This document shows positions 25,347-34,186 of a DNA stretch of 64,000 bases, one piece after another. Source of the stretch: Collinsella aerofaciens (GTDB lineage: Bacteria > Actinomycetota > Coriobacteriia > Coriobacteriales > Coriobacteriaceae). Within the stretch, counting starts at the first letter, position 1, and each line of letters opens with the position of its first letter. The translations under genes were made by a program, and so were the position numbers. The stretch is taken from the NCBI GenBank assembly GCA_021639365.1, contig JAJXHK010000006.1, positions 1 to 64,000 on the forward strand. The letters are read 5' to 3'. The notes beneath the pieces were generated by a model. It worked only from the letters and a program-made list of their open reading frames with translations. It did no database searches and had not been told where the DNA came from.

Positions 25347-28300
25347 ATTCGGAGCGCAGGGCTTCTACGGGGTCTTTTTTGGATGCGCTGCGAGCAGGCA
25401 GCAGGCCGGCGACGACCGTCAGCACCACCGAGATCGCGATGAGCACCAGTGCATCTTGCACGGGAAGGCTCATCAGGTTGGGTACTTGCTTGGTCGCAAG
25501 AGCCCAAGCATTGACCGGGAAGCTCACGAGCACCACGACAACGATGGCAAAAACACCAGCGATAAGACCTTCGATAAAGGTCTCGGCATTGAACACGTTT
25601 GCCACGTTGCGCTTCGATGCACCGATCGCGCGCAGGATGCCGATCTCCTTTTTGCGCTCCAGCACGCTGATGTAGGTGATGATACCGATCATGATGGAGC
25701 TCACGACCAGGCTGATGCTCACGAATGCAATAAGCACCAGGCTGATAGTGTTTACGATATCGGTCACCGAGCCCATGATGATGCCCATGTAGTCGGTATA
25801 CGAGATGGCCTGTTCATCGTGCCCGGCAGCCTTAACCTGCTCGTTGTACGCATCGATATGGTCGAGCACGCGTTCCTTGGCCTCAAAGTCGCGCGGGAAG
25901 ATTTTGACCGAGATGGGGTCGGCCTCATCGGCGTAACCCAACGTGGTCAGGTTGTTGTCGTAGGTGAGCTGCGACGCCTTGGCATAGCTCATCATGAGCG
26001 AGCTCAGGTCCTCGGCATCCATGTTGAAGTGAATGGCATTGGCAAAGGCGCTGGCGTCCACACGCATGGCGCTTGCCAAGTTGGCGAAGCTCGAAGACAT
26101 CTGAGTGGCCATCTGGGCCATGAGTCCCGCCGCGCCCGCTTTGAGCTGTGACGACACGGTCGTCGCGATCTGGTCGCTAATTGTCTTCATTACCTGGTCC
26201 ATAGCCTGCTGCAAGTAAGGAGCCAGCTGCTTTTGCACGTAATCGGTCATGGCTTGCTGCAGGCGCTCGGCAAGAGCGTCGCCACCCAGCGCCTTGAGCT
26301 GGGCCAAGCACTGCTGCGCCGCGGTATCGTTTTCGAGATATGCCGAGAACGCGGAGGCGAGCTTCGATGCGTCCTTAAGGTCCTCGGGTGTCAGGGCCTT
26401 AAACTGCTCCGACTGCATAAAGCCCGTGAACAGCTGGTTGGCAAGCGCGCCCACCTGCTGCATTTGCTCGGGTGTGAGTTCCAGACCGTCAAAGATGCCC
26501 GAGAAATCTGGGGTTGGCGCTTTGGCCATGATGTCGCTGAAGTCGATGTCCTTACCAACGCCCGAAAGGTCAATGTCCAGCCCGGATAAGTCGATACCCG
26601 ACAAGTCCATACCGCCAGCCGCACCCGAGAGTGCAGACGTATCGAACGAGAACGCGCTCTTGAGCGCCGCCTCGTCCACACTGAACATGCTGCCCAGATC
26701 CACGCCCTGTTTTGCCTCGCCCTGCAGTTCATCGAAAGACTTGCCCGTAAAGACATCCGTCTCGGGATGGGCAAGTTGCTCTTGCACAATCTGCGAATCG
26801 GCGGCACGCTCCATAAGCTGGCGAGTCAGTGCATGCGTATAGGCAATGCCCGGAGACAATGCACTCGCATTGGCCGTCTCGTTAGGTCGTACCACGCCCA
26901 CAATACGCACGTCAATGCCGTCGGCAACCTTGGCCGTCATAAAGTCGGCGTCGCCAGACATGTCAGTCCACATGCCGGTCTCTTCGTTTTTGCGATACGC
27001 ATCGACCGGCGACAGCACCTTAAACGTCGTGGACAGCGCATCGTCGTAGGTAAAGTCGGTACCGGTCTCGGGCGCTTCGACACCACCGTCAGCCGTCATA
27101 GCGCTGTTAACCAGATTGTTAAGCTCATCGATATCCAACGCACCGATGCTATAGAGCGTGTAATCGCCCACCGTTCCACGGCTCGAAAGCACCATCACGG
27201 CTTCGTTAGCAGACGTAGGCCAATGCCCCGCCATGACATCGTACTGGCTGTCGAGCAAGCTCTGGTCGTCGATCATCTCGTTAAAGACCGAGGTCCCCAT
27301 GGACTCCATGCTCACCGTCGCCGCCGAACTCGCGCCGCCGCTCATGGCCTCGGTCATAGCGTTGGGAACAAGTCGAACGGGCTTCTCGTCACCCTTACCC
27401 GCACGATAGACAACCGGCGCCACACCATAGCCGTACTGGATGGCATTGACCTCTTTATCGATGCCGTCGCCACCGGCATCGAGCCATGCCTTAAAGCTCG
27501 TCATGTCGTTGGACTTAACGCTCGCAAACATATCCTTTACGGCCGTGACCACAGGGATCTTATCGGTCCCCTGGGCCTTGCCGTCGGCACCGTCGTCGGA
27601 CGAACCCTCGTTCTTGGACGCATCGTCGTCCGTGGCCCCCTCTCCGCCCATCATGGACGACAGGTCGTAATCCTGCTTGGAAATGGTGAGCGGATAGCTC
27701 GAAAGCGTATCCTCCTCGACCTTTTTGATGTAGTCGTTTACGCCGTTGGACAGCGCCAGAATCGCCGCGATACCGATAATGCCAATCGAGCCCGCAAAGG
27801 CCGTCATGGCCGTGCGACCCTTTTTGGTCATGAGGTTTCGGGCAGAAAGCCCCAGCGCTGTCACAAAGCTCATCGAGGTTTTGCGCGTAGGCTTAGCCTC
27901 GCGACGTGCGGCCTTTACAACATCAAAGGGGTCGGAATCGTCGGTGATCTTGCCGTCCGCCAAGTTGACGATGCGCGTGGCGTACTGGTACGCCAACTCA
28001 GGATTGTGCGTGACCATGATGACCAGACGGTCGCGCGCAACGTCCTTGAGCAGATCCATGACCTGTACGGATGTCGTTGAATCCAAAGCACCGGTCGGCT
28101 CGTCAGCCAGCACAATCTCAGGATCGTTGATCAGGGCACGGGCAATAGCCACGCGCTGCATCTGTCCGCCCGATAGCTGGCTCGGGCGCTTGTTCACATG
28201 CTCGCCCAGGCCAACTGCCTCAAGCGCCTCGCGCGCACGCTGACGACGCTCGGCATGGCCCACACCCGTAAGCGTAAGCGCCAGCTCCACGTTTTCCAAG

Positions 28301-28599
28301 ATAGTCTGGTGCGGAATGAGGTTATAGCTCTGGAAGACGAAGCCGATGCGGTTGTTTCGGTAGGCGTCCCAATCGCAATCGCGGAAGTCCTTGGTCGAAA
28401 TGCCGTCGATGAGCAGATCACCCGAGTCAAAGTGGTCGAGTCCGCCAATAACGTTGAGCATCGTAGTTTTACCCGAGCCCGAGGGACCCAGAATGGCCAC
28501 GAACTCGTTATCGCGAAAAGACAGGCTTACGTTGTCGAGCGCCACCTGCGTAAACGACTGCGTAGTGTACCTTTTGCAAATTCCTTTGAGCTCCAGCAT
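25345..28599 (-). CDS. MacB-like ABC transporter: ATPase fused to FtsX permease with a large outer domain
   Basis: A 1084-residue single-chain transporter. Residues 1-230 are an ABC ATPase (Walker A GPSGSGKTT, signature LSGGQMQRVAIARAL, Walker B IVLADEPTGALD). A first membrane helix lies near 265-285 (ALSNGVNDYIKK follows it), then about 650 residues that must be outside the membrane, then three C-terminal helices with the FtsX pattern (DIVNTISLVLIAFVSISLV, ERKKEIGILRAIGASKRN). This is the layout of MacB/lantibiotic-type efflux or peptide-export ABC proteins of Gram-positives. Unusual is a run of DLSG-containing repeats near residues 660-686. ATG at 28599 is chosen because homology starts there. 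Substrate unknown. Confidence 0.88.
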   Translation of the reverse strand: MLELKGICKRYTTQSFTQVALDNVSLSFRDNEFVAILGPSGSGKTTMLNVIGGLDHFDSGDLLIDGISTKDFRDCDWDAYRNNRIGFVFQSYNLIPHQTILENVELALTLTGVGHAERRQRAREALEAVGLGEHVNKRPSQLSGGQMQRVAIARALINDPEIVLADEPTGALDSTTSVQVMDLLKDVARDRLVIMVTHNPELAYQYATRIVNLADGKITDDSDPFDVVKAARREAKPTRKTSMSFVTALGLSARNLMTKKGRTAMTAFAGSIGIIGIAAILALSNGVNDYIKKVEEDTLSSYPLTISKQDYDLSSMMGGEGATDDDASKNEGSSDDGADGKAQGTDKIPVVTAVKDMFASVKSNDMTSFKAWLDAGGDGIDKEVNAIQYGYGVAPVVYRAGKGDEKPVRLVPNAMTEAMSGGASSAATVSMESMGTSVFNEMIDDQSLLDSQYDVMAGHWPTSANEAVMVLSSRGTVGDYTLYSIGALDIDELNNLVNSAMTADGGVEAPETGTDFTYDDALSTTFKVLSPVDAYRKNEETGMWTDMSGDADFMTAKVADGIDVRIVGVVRPNETANASALSPGIAYTHALTRQLMERAADSQIVQEQLAHPETDVFTGKSFDELQGEAKQGVDLGSMFSVDEAALKSAFSFDTSALSGAAGGMDLSGIDLSGLDIDLSGVGKDIDFSDIMAKAPTPDFSGIFDGLELTPEQMQQVGALANQLFTGFMQSEQFKALTPEDLKDASKLASAFSAYLENDTAAQQCLAQLKALGGDALAERLQQAMTDYVQKQLAPYLQQAMDQVMKTISDQIATTVSSQLKAGAAGLMAQMATQMSSSFANLASAMRVDASAFANAIHFNMDAEDLSSLMMSYAKASQLTYDNNLTTLGYADEADPISVKIFPRDFEAKERVLDHIDAYNEQVKAAGHDEQAISYTDYMGIIMGSVTDIVNTISLVLIAFVSISLVVSSIMIGIITYISVLERKKEIGILRAIGASKRNVANVFNAETFIEGLIAGVFAIVVVVLVSFPVNAWALATKQVPNLMSLPVQDALVLIAISVVLTVVAGLLPARSASKKDPVEALRSE

Positions 28600-28722
28600 G
28601 GACGGCAACCTCTCCCGCGCAGGCACCCTGCCCGCTCTCCCCCGCCGTTCGTATTCGACGCGTTTGTCCTACTCTATCCCCATTTTTTGCCGGCACCAGT
28701 GAGGAATGTAACGAAGCACGCC

Positions 28723-28763
28723 AAAAAACGAACGGGATGGCACGCCACGTGGCGCACCATCCC
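28723..28763 (-). terminator. Terminator of the TlpA/NapH-like operon
   Basis: On the minus strand, GGGATGG/CCATCCC arms (28734-28740, 28757-28763) around a CGCCACGTGGCG palindrome are followed by TTCGTTTTTTGG. Confidence 0.72.
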
Positions 28764-28779
28764 GCACATAACATCGACG

Positions 28780-28810
28780 ATGTGACAAAGGGACTGTCCC
28801 TTTGTCACAT
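28780..28810. repeat. REP-like palindrome, family 2
   Basis: ATGTGACAAAGGGAC / GTCCCTTTGTCACAT inverted repeat, seven bases after the TlpA-like gene and before its terminator. Confidence 0.85.
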
Positions 28811-28816
28811 TCGGAC

Positions 28817-29779
28817 TTACTGCTCGCTCTTAGCAAGCGCCTGATCGATCAGCTTGTTGAGCGCCTCTCGTTGCTCAGCGGAGTTGATGCCGCCCATGAT
28901 TGGCTCTCCAACGATGTTGCCGTTCTGGTCGATCACGTAGGTGGTCGGGAACGAGTACAAGTTGGAGGTGAACTTGCCGGCCTCGCTATCCGACTTGAAC
29001 CAGATGTTCTTGTACGTCACGCCCTTCTTGGAAAGTACGTCCTTGGCGTCTGCCACCTCGTCTTTGTTGCCATCGAGCGTAAAGGAATTAACGCCCACGA
29101 CCTGACCGCCCTTTGCGGCGAGCTCTTTGTTGAGCTCTTCCAGATCGCCCAGCTCGCCCACGCAGGGCTTGCAGGTGGTAAACCAAAAGTTCATGACGGT
29201 CACCTTGTTTTTGGAGAACAGCTCGTCGCTGCTTACATCGTTGCCGTCCAGGTCTTTGCCCTTAAAGCTGGGGAACTTCGTCTCCCCGCTCTCGCCGTTG
29301 GTCATGCCTGCGGTCGAGGCATCGACGCTCTCCCCCTCGCCGGGCGTGCTGCCGCATCCGGGAAACTCCTTCTCCAGCGCCATGAGCTTATCCTCGATCT
29401 CCTTGACCTGCTGCGCGCCGACCTTAAGCGTCTTGAGCTCGTCAGCCGCAAACTGATCCTTGGCGCCCTCGATGGTATCGAGCAAAAAGTCGCCGTAGTT
29501 CTTGCCGTCCTCAATCATGGGAGTGTCTTTGTTGGCCGCAAGGAACACCTTTTCCCATAGGGCGTTATCGCTCGCAAAGATCTCGTTTTCCTTTTGCAGC
29601 AGCTGCTGGTACAGCTCGGCCGCCTCCTCGGCGCTCGACGGCTTTTGTGCCACAAGCTCGGCAATCTGCGCATCGCCGCTCGTGGCATCCTTCGCGTCGC
29701 CCTTGGGGGCAGAGCACGCCGCGAGAGTCAACGCCAGCACGGGCAGCATCAACAGGGCCGCAATTTTCGACAGTTTCAT
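28817..29779 (-). CDS. TlpA-like thioredoxin-fold lipoprotein
   Basis: A 320-residue exported protein with the lipobox LTLAACS, so it is lipid-anchored outside the cell. Residues 25-150 form a helical, Glu/Lys-rich region. The C-terminal 170 residues are a TlpA/redoxin domain (FPSFKGKDLDGNDVSSDELF) with the redox site FWFTTCKPCVGEL near residue 205 and the cis-Pro SFPTTYVID. It should reduce or oxidise extracytoplasmic thiols. It is the third gene of an operon with the NapH-like Fe-S membrane protein and a tiny CXXC membrane protein, which could feed electrons to it across the membrane. Confidence 0.88.
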   Translation of the reverse strand: MKLSKIAALLMLPVLALTLAACSAPKGDAKDATSGDAQIAELVAQKPSSAEEAAELYQQLLQKENEIFASDNALWEKVFLAANKDTPMIEDGKNYGDFLLDTIEGAKDQFAADELKTLKVGAQQVKEIEDKLMALEKEFPGCGSTPGEGESVDASTAGMTNGESGETKFPSFKGKDLDGNDVSSDELFSKNKVTVMNFWFTTCKPCVGELGDLEELNKELAAKGGQVVGVNSFTLDGNKDEVADAKDVLSKKGVTYKNIWFKSDSEAGKFTSNLYSFPTTYVIDQNGNIVGEPIMGGINSAEQREALNKLIDQALAKSEQ

Positions 29780-29812
29780 GGTTCCTCCGTTGTATCGAAG
29801 CTTAATAGGTAC

Positions 29813-30724
29813 CTATTTGTTTTCGCAGTCCTGCGCGGACTGCGCGGTCTTGTCGCCCGTCACGCCCAGCCCGTAGCGAAAGCTAATGGCATCGACGGGG
29901 CACGCACCCACGCATTTGCCGCAACGAATGCACTCGGCATGGTCGGGCGTACGCGTAACGTCCACGTCCATCAGACACACCTTGGCGCACTTGCCGCACG
30001 AAACGCATTTGCACTGGTCAACCTGAATCCCCAACAACGACACCTTGTTCATGAGCGCATAAAACGCACCGAGGGGGCAAATCCATTTGCAGAAGGGGCG
30101 GTAGAACAACACGCTCAGCACCGCAACCGCAATGAGAATCGCGAGCTTCCAGGTAAAGAGCTTTCCCAGCGCGGAGCGGATTCCCGTATTCATGATGGAC
30201 AGCGGAATCGCACCCTCGAGCACGCCCTGTGGGCAGATGTACTTGCAAAAGAACGGGTCGCCCATGCCCACATCGTTGACCACCAAGACAGGCAGCAGCA
30301 CCACGGCAAACAGCAGCACGGCATACTTGATGTACGTGAGCGGCTTGAGCTTTTTCGTTGATAGCTTTTTGCCGGGAATCTTGTGTAGAAGTTCCTGCAG
30401 CCATCCAAACGGGCACAAAAAGCCGCATACAAAACGCCCCAACAGCACGCCGATCAGAATGAGCGTTCCGGTGACGTAATACGAAAAGCTAAACTTAGAC
30501 GAGCCCACCACCGACTGAAACGAGCCGATGGGACACGCACCCGAAGCCGCCGGACACGAGTAGCAGTTGAGTCCCGGCACACAGACGGCCTTGCCCGCCC
30601 CTTGGTAAATGCCTCCCTTGGCAAAATTGGGCAGATGAATATTGGTCGCAAGCGTCGCCGCCGCCTGAATGAATCCACGAAATCGGGCCAAAACATGCGA
30701 CGCAGTGTTTTCTCTTTTATCCAA
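29813..30724 (-). CDS. NapH-like membrane 4Fe-4S protein
   Basis: A 303-residue polytopic protein. It has four or five membrane spans with the NapH/CcoG-type segments CGFLCPFGWLQELLHKI, CPQGVLEG and KWICPLGAFYAL. Two C-terminal ferredoxin motifs follow (CKCVSCGKCAKVC and CIRCGKCVGACPVDAI). Such proteins move electrons across the membrane from the quinone pool or ferredoxin. The frame is open to 30811, but TTG at 30724 is preferred: it overlaps the stop codon of the small gene upstream (TTGGATAA), has GGAG 10 bases before, and there is no ATG before the first helix. Partner: the TlpA-like lipoprotein, 33 bp downstream. Confidence 0.85.
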   Translation of the reverse strand: MDKRENTASHVLARFRGFIQAAATLATNIHLPNFAKGGIYQGAGKAVCVPGLNCYSCPAASGACPIGSFQSVVGSSKFSFSYYVTGTLILIGVLLGRFVCGFLCPFGWLQELLHKIPGKKLSTKKLKPLTYIKYAVLLFAVVLLPVLVVNDVGMGDPFFCKYICPQGVLEGAIPLSIMNTGIRSALGKLFTWKLAILIAVAVLSVLFYRPFCKWICPLGAFYALMNKVSLLGIQVDQCKCVSCGKCAKVCLMDVDVTRTPDHAECIRCGKCVGACPVDAISFRYGLGVTGDKTAQSAQDCENK

Positions 30725-30863
30725 TTCCGATACACTCCAAGCACAGCCTAATCGCTTTGGCCAGCACGGCATCCGCCTCGCCACGCATAACGCCAAAGCA
30801 CACCATGGCAATTCCGACGATCAACAAAGCGACCTGTACCACGGGTTTTACCGCTTTGAACAA
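30717..30863 (-). CDS. CD1871A-like CXXC-motif small membrane protein
   Basis: A 48-residue membrane peptide read from a TTG start at 30863, eight bases after AAAGGAG. It has one membrane helix (VVQVALLIVGIAMVCFGVMR) followed by GEADAVLAKAIRLCLECIGIG, ending in the CLECIGIG motif. This RGE...VL.KA..LCLECIGIG pattern is the CD1871A-family CXXC protein, which in Gram-positive anaerobes lies directly before NapH-like and TlpA-like genes. It overlaps the NapH-like gene by eight bases. It may be a redox-active electron shuttle subunit, but no function is proved. Confidence 0.78.
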   Translation of the reverse strand: MFKAVKPVVQVALLIVGIAMVCFGVMRGEADAVLAKAIRLCLECIGIG

Positions 30864-30953
30864 CCTGACCACTCCTTTCGTTACGCGACCATTGGACCAT
30901 ATCGACCATAAAATCCGTGTTAAGCGCGATTTGGAATGTGCAAGGAGCCTGTT

Positions 30954-31628
30954 ATGCATATTTTGATCGTCGAAGACGAGCGAGCACTGTGCGACACGAT
31001 CGCACGCAGCTTGCGAAACCTGGCATACAGCGTCGACTGTTGCCATGATGGGCAGGAGGCACTCGACCTGCTGGGCGTCGAAGTCTTTGACCTCGTGGTG
31101 CTCGACCTCAATCTTCCCCGTATCGACGGCATGACCGTGCTCAGGGAACTTAGGAAAACCGACTGCGAGACCAAGGTACTGATTCTGTCCGCGCGTGGCG
31201 AAGTATCCGATAAAGTCGCCGGACTCGATGCCGGCGCCAACGATTACCTTACCAAGCCGTTTCATCTGGACGAGCTTGCGGCAAGGATCCGCAGCCTTAC
31301 CCTCAGGCGTTTCGCACAAAGCGACATAGTATTAACCTGCGGAAAGCTCTGCTTTGACACCAAGGCGCGCATCGCCTCCGTGGACAGTGAGGCTCTATCT
31401 CTTACACGCAAGGAAACGGGAATCCTGGAATACCTGATGCTTAATCAGGGGCGACCGGTAAGCCAAGAGGAACTTATCGAACACGTCTGGGATAGCACCG
31501 TGAACAGCTTTAGCAACGCAACCCGCGTTCACATCTCGTCGCTCCGAAAAAAGTTGCGCAGCGCTTTGGGATACGACCCGATTCGCAATCGAATTGGAGA
31601 GGGCTACGTTATGGAGGATGGCGAATGA
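30954..31628 (+). CDS. OmpR-family response regulator
   Basis: A 224-residue two-domain regulator. The receiver has MHILIVEDERALCDTI, the phosphorylated Asp in DLVVLDLNLPRIDG, LSARG and DYLTKPF. The C-terminal winged helix contains LSLTRKETGILEYLM and SFSNATRVHISSLRKKL. The ATG at 30954 is preceded by AAGGAG. Its stop overlaps the start of the sensor kinase gene (ATGA). The pair is divergent from the CD1871A-NapH-TlpA operon with about 90 bp between, so that operon is its most likely target. Confidence 0.92.
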   Translation: MHILIVEDERALCDTIARSLRNLAYSVDCCHDGQEALDLLGVEVFDLVVLDLNLPRIDGMTVLRELRKTDCETKVLILSARGEVSDKVAGLDAGANDYLTKPFHLDELAARIRSLTLRRFAQSDIVLTCGKLCFDTKARIASVDSEALSLTRKETGILEYLMLNQGRPVSQEELIEHVWDSTVNSFSNATRVHISSLRKKLRSALGYDPIRNRIGEGYVMEDGE

Positions 31629-32776
31629 AAAGGCTTCCGCTGCAATGGCGCATAACGATCATGACGGCACTGCTGACGTGCGCGGCGTGCGTGCTAACGA
31701 ACTGCTTGGTCGGCTATACGGGCATGCGCTACATGGATGCCATCGGCAGCGACATCTCGGCCTTTAACGCTGCCGGCGTGGATTCGCCCCAGGCGTTTGA
31801 CCCAACAAAAACAGCCCTCGATGACGAGGTCACGATCGTCGTAAACGACGCACAGGATTCTTTTGGCGCGACGGCTTGGTGCATCACGGCTGGAGTCACG
31901 CTACTTGGCGGCGTGCTGGCATACTTTGTAAGCGGCCACGCGCTCAAACCTCTGCGGGCTTTTGCCGCTCAGGTAGAGCGCGTGCAGCCTGACAACCTAA
32001 GCGAAATCAGACTCAGCGAAGATGTGCCCGCCGAGCTACAACGATGCAGTGCATCTTTCAACGACATGATTGCCCGTCTTGGCGAAGGATTCTCTGCACA
32101 GCGTCAGTTTACCGGCAACGCCGCACACGAGCTGCGCACCCCGCTCGCCCTTATGCAAGCGCAGATTGAACTGTTTGTCTCCGAGCACCCCACATCGCAA
32201 CCTCAAACAGCCGAGCTGCTCGGCCTGCTACAAGAACAAACCGAGCGGATGTCGCGGATGACCAAGGTGCTGCTTGAGATGAGTGAGCTCCGCAGCGTTC
32301 CCTGCGAGGACGATGTTGAACTTGGCCCCCTGTCCGAAGAAGTCCTCACCGACCTCACTCCGCTTGCCGAGCATAAAGACATCGTCCTCAATTGCAGTGG
32401 AGGCGCTTTGATAATCGGAAGCGACACGCTCCTCTATCGGCTGATGTTTAACCTGGTCGAAAATGCCATCCGTTACAGCCGCCCTGGCTCGACTGTCAAC
32501 GTCTCCGTCTGCGACAACGACAGCCACGTGTTCCTACGAGTTGAGGATCAGGGCCCGGGAATACCCAAGCAGTACCGTGAGAGCATCTTCCAGCCGTTCT
32601 TTCGCCTGGATAAATCCCGCAGCAGGGCATACGGCGGCGCAGGACTCGGGCTAGCGCTTGTTTGGGAGATTGCAGCGCTGCACGGCGGCGCTGTAGAGGT
32701 CGAAGCAAGTTCCGAGAACGGGACCACCATGCTCGTAAGTCTTCCAAAACGATCTGCAGCGTTAACCAATCAGTAA
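31625..32776 (+). CDS. Two-component sensor histidine kinase
   Basis: A 383-residue kinase. Two membrane helices (about 10-35 and 78-100) enclose a small outer loop, too short for a usual ligand domain. A HAMP-like linker (GHALKPLRAFAAQVERVQ) leads to HisKA with FTGNAAHELRTPLALMQ, then the N box NLVENAIRYSRPGS, DQGPGIP and GGAGLGLALV. It phosphorylates the response regulator encoded just upstream; genes overlap by four bases. The missing outer sensor suggests it senses through the membrane or through a partner such as the nearby redox proteins. Confidence 0.92.
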   Translation: MKRLPLQWRITIMTALLTCAACVLTNCLVGYTGMRYMDAIGSDISAFNAAGVDSPQAFDPTKTALDDEVTIVVNDAQDSFGATAWCITAGVTLLGGVLAYFVSGHALKPLRAFAAQVERVQPDNLSEIRLSEDVPAELQRCSASFNDMIARLGEGFSAQRQFTGNAAHELRTPLALMQAQIELFVSEHPTSQPQTAELLGLLQEQTERMSRMTKVLLEMSELRSVPCEDDVELGPLSEEVLTDLTPLAEHKDIVLNCSGGALIIGSDTLLYRLMFNLVENAIRYSRPGSTVNVSVCDNDSHVFLRVEDQGPGIPKQYRESIFQPFFRLDKSRSRAYGGAGLGLALVWEIAALHGGAVEVEASSENGTTMLVSLPKRSAALTNQ

Positions 32777-32783
32777 AACGAAA

Positions 32784-32818
32784 GGGGTCCCGCACGCGTT
32801 TGTGCGGGACCCCCTCCC
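32784..32818. terminator. Strong hairpin terminator, probably bidirectional
   Basis: A perfect 12-bp stem (GGGGTCCCGCAC, 32784-32795, with 32802-32813). On the minus strand it is followed by TTTCGTTTTAC, a better T-run than on the plus side (CTCCCTG). It was probably the terminator of the guaA gene whose end lies next to it. Confidence 0.8.
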
Positions 32819-32850
32819 TGTCAATGCAATTCGCCCAAAAGAGTAGAAGC

Positions 32851-32925
32851 TTACTCCCACTCCACCGTGCCGACGGGCTTCGGCGTGAGGTCGTAGCACA
32901 CGCGGCAGATGCCGGGGACCTCCCT
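32851..32925 (-). pseudogene. guaA: Relic of the 3' end of guaA (GMP synthase)
   Basis: On the minus strand 32925-32851 encodes REVPGICRVCYDLT, then PKPVGTVEWE and a stop. This matches the conserved C-terminus of GMP synthase (..R.VYD.T.KPPGTIEWE). A TAA at 32926-32928 and unrelated DNA precede it, so only about 24 codons remain. The LuxR gene lies on the other strand immediately beyond. It looks like the stump left when an insertion displaced or deleted guaA here. A functional copy should exist elsewhere in the genome. Confidence 0.72.
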
Positions 32926-33025
32926 TTATACGTTCGGCATAATCGTAGGCGATACCCACAAATTCCAGTCCCGAGCAGCAGGAGTACAATTTCTGCTATT
33001 GTTGCCAGCTGTTGGGAGATGGAAG

Positions 33026-34030
33026 ATGGACTGCGATGGCTACCCACGCGTTCCCATGCCGTTGATGTGCACCGCCTTTGTGCCGGGGCAGATTGACGCT
33101 GCGGTTGCAGGCATTTCCGACCCCGATTCGCGCACCATCGCCACGGCAGAAGCGCTGTACTTTCGCGGACAGGCCACCCTCGCTGCCAAGACGGCGCGCC
33201 CCTATCTTGACGCCACCAATCCCGCGCTGCGCTATTCCGCATGCTTTATCTGCGGATACGCCAGTCTATCGCTCAACCGTATCGCCGACGCCCGCCGGTG
33301 CCTTGCTGGCATCCTCGATACGCCGGCCGACGAGGAATCGCCCGCCGTCCACGCCACGCATATCCTGTTCGCCTCGGCCGCGAGCGTCCTGCTGCACTTG
33401 CCTTCCCCGTATTCCGCCGAAGAGTTTTATCCGCTGGCGGCGCATCTGCCCGAAGGCCTGCGCCTGTTCGCCAGCTACGTGATGGCGCATGCCCTGTACC
33501 TGCGCGGCGAATATGGCCGCAGCCTGGGCATGGCGGAAAACGCCCTGATCATGAAACAGGGAAGTTATCCCATCTCGGAACTGTTCCTGCACCTGGCAGC
33601 TTCCATGGCATGCATGAGCCTCAAGGACATCGACGCCGCAAAAACGCACTTCGGAGCTGCTTGGAACATTGCGCGCCCCGACGGCCTCATCGAGCTCATC
33701 GGCGAGCACCACGGCCTTTTACAGGGGCTCATCGAGGCGTGCCTAAAAACGCAATACCCTGACGACTTCGCGCACATCATCGAGATCACATACCGCTTCA
33801 GCTACGGCTGGCGGCGCATCCACAACCCCGATTCGGGCGAGGACGTGGCTGACGACCTGACGACTACAGAGTTCACCATGGCCATGCTCGCCTGCCGCGG
33901 ATGGACCAACGCCGAAATCGCACGCCATATGGGAGTATCGCCGGGCACTGTCAAAAACCGCCTATCCAGTGTGTATGCAAAGCTTGGCATCGGCACGCGC
34001 ACCGAACTGGTCGCGCATATGCTGCGTTAG
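33026..34030 (+). CDS. LuxR-family transcriptional regulator
   Basis: A 334-residue protein. The C-terminal ~60 residues are a LuxR helix-turn-helix: LTTTEFTMAMLACRGWTNAE, then IARHMGVSPGTVKNRLSSVYAKLGI. The first 250 residues are alpha-helical with repeated AEALYFRGQATLAAKTARPY and ADARRCLAGILD units that look like TPR-type repeats, the layout of the large ATP-independent LuxR proteins of Coriobacteriia. The ATG at 33026 was chosen over an in-frame start at 32909, which overlaps the guaA relic. It lies 157 bp before a very large exported protein on the same strand, which is a likely target. Confidence 0.83.
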   Translation: MDCDGYPRVPMPLMCTAFVPGQIDAAVAGISDPDSRTIATAEALYFRGQATLAAKTARPYLDATNPALRYSACFICGYASLSLNRIADARRCLAGILDTPADEESPAVHATHILFASAASVLLHLPSPYSAEEFYPLAAHLPEGLRLFASYVMAHALYLRGEYGRSLGMAENALIMKQGSYPISELFLHLAASMACMSLKDIDAAKTHFGAAWNIARPDGLIELIGEHHGLLQGLIEACLKTQYPDDFAHIIEITYRFSYGWRRIHNPDSGEDVADDLTTTEFTMAMLACRGWTNAEIARHMGVSPGTVKNRLSSVYAKLGIGTRTELVAHMLR

Positions 34031-34186
34031 CGGCCAGACTGCCTAGCGCAGCATGCGCGCTCCGGAGCCCCGGCGCTTCACTCGCTCAAATTGGACATTT
34101 TGGCCCCCGGACGGCACTACCGCCACGGGGCGCCTTCTCGCAAAATTGGATTATTTCCACCGATATTTGCGGGATGGGAGCCCAAG

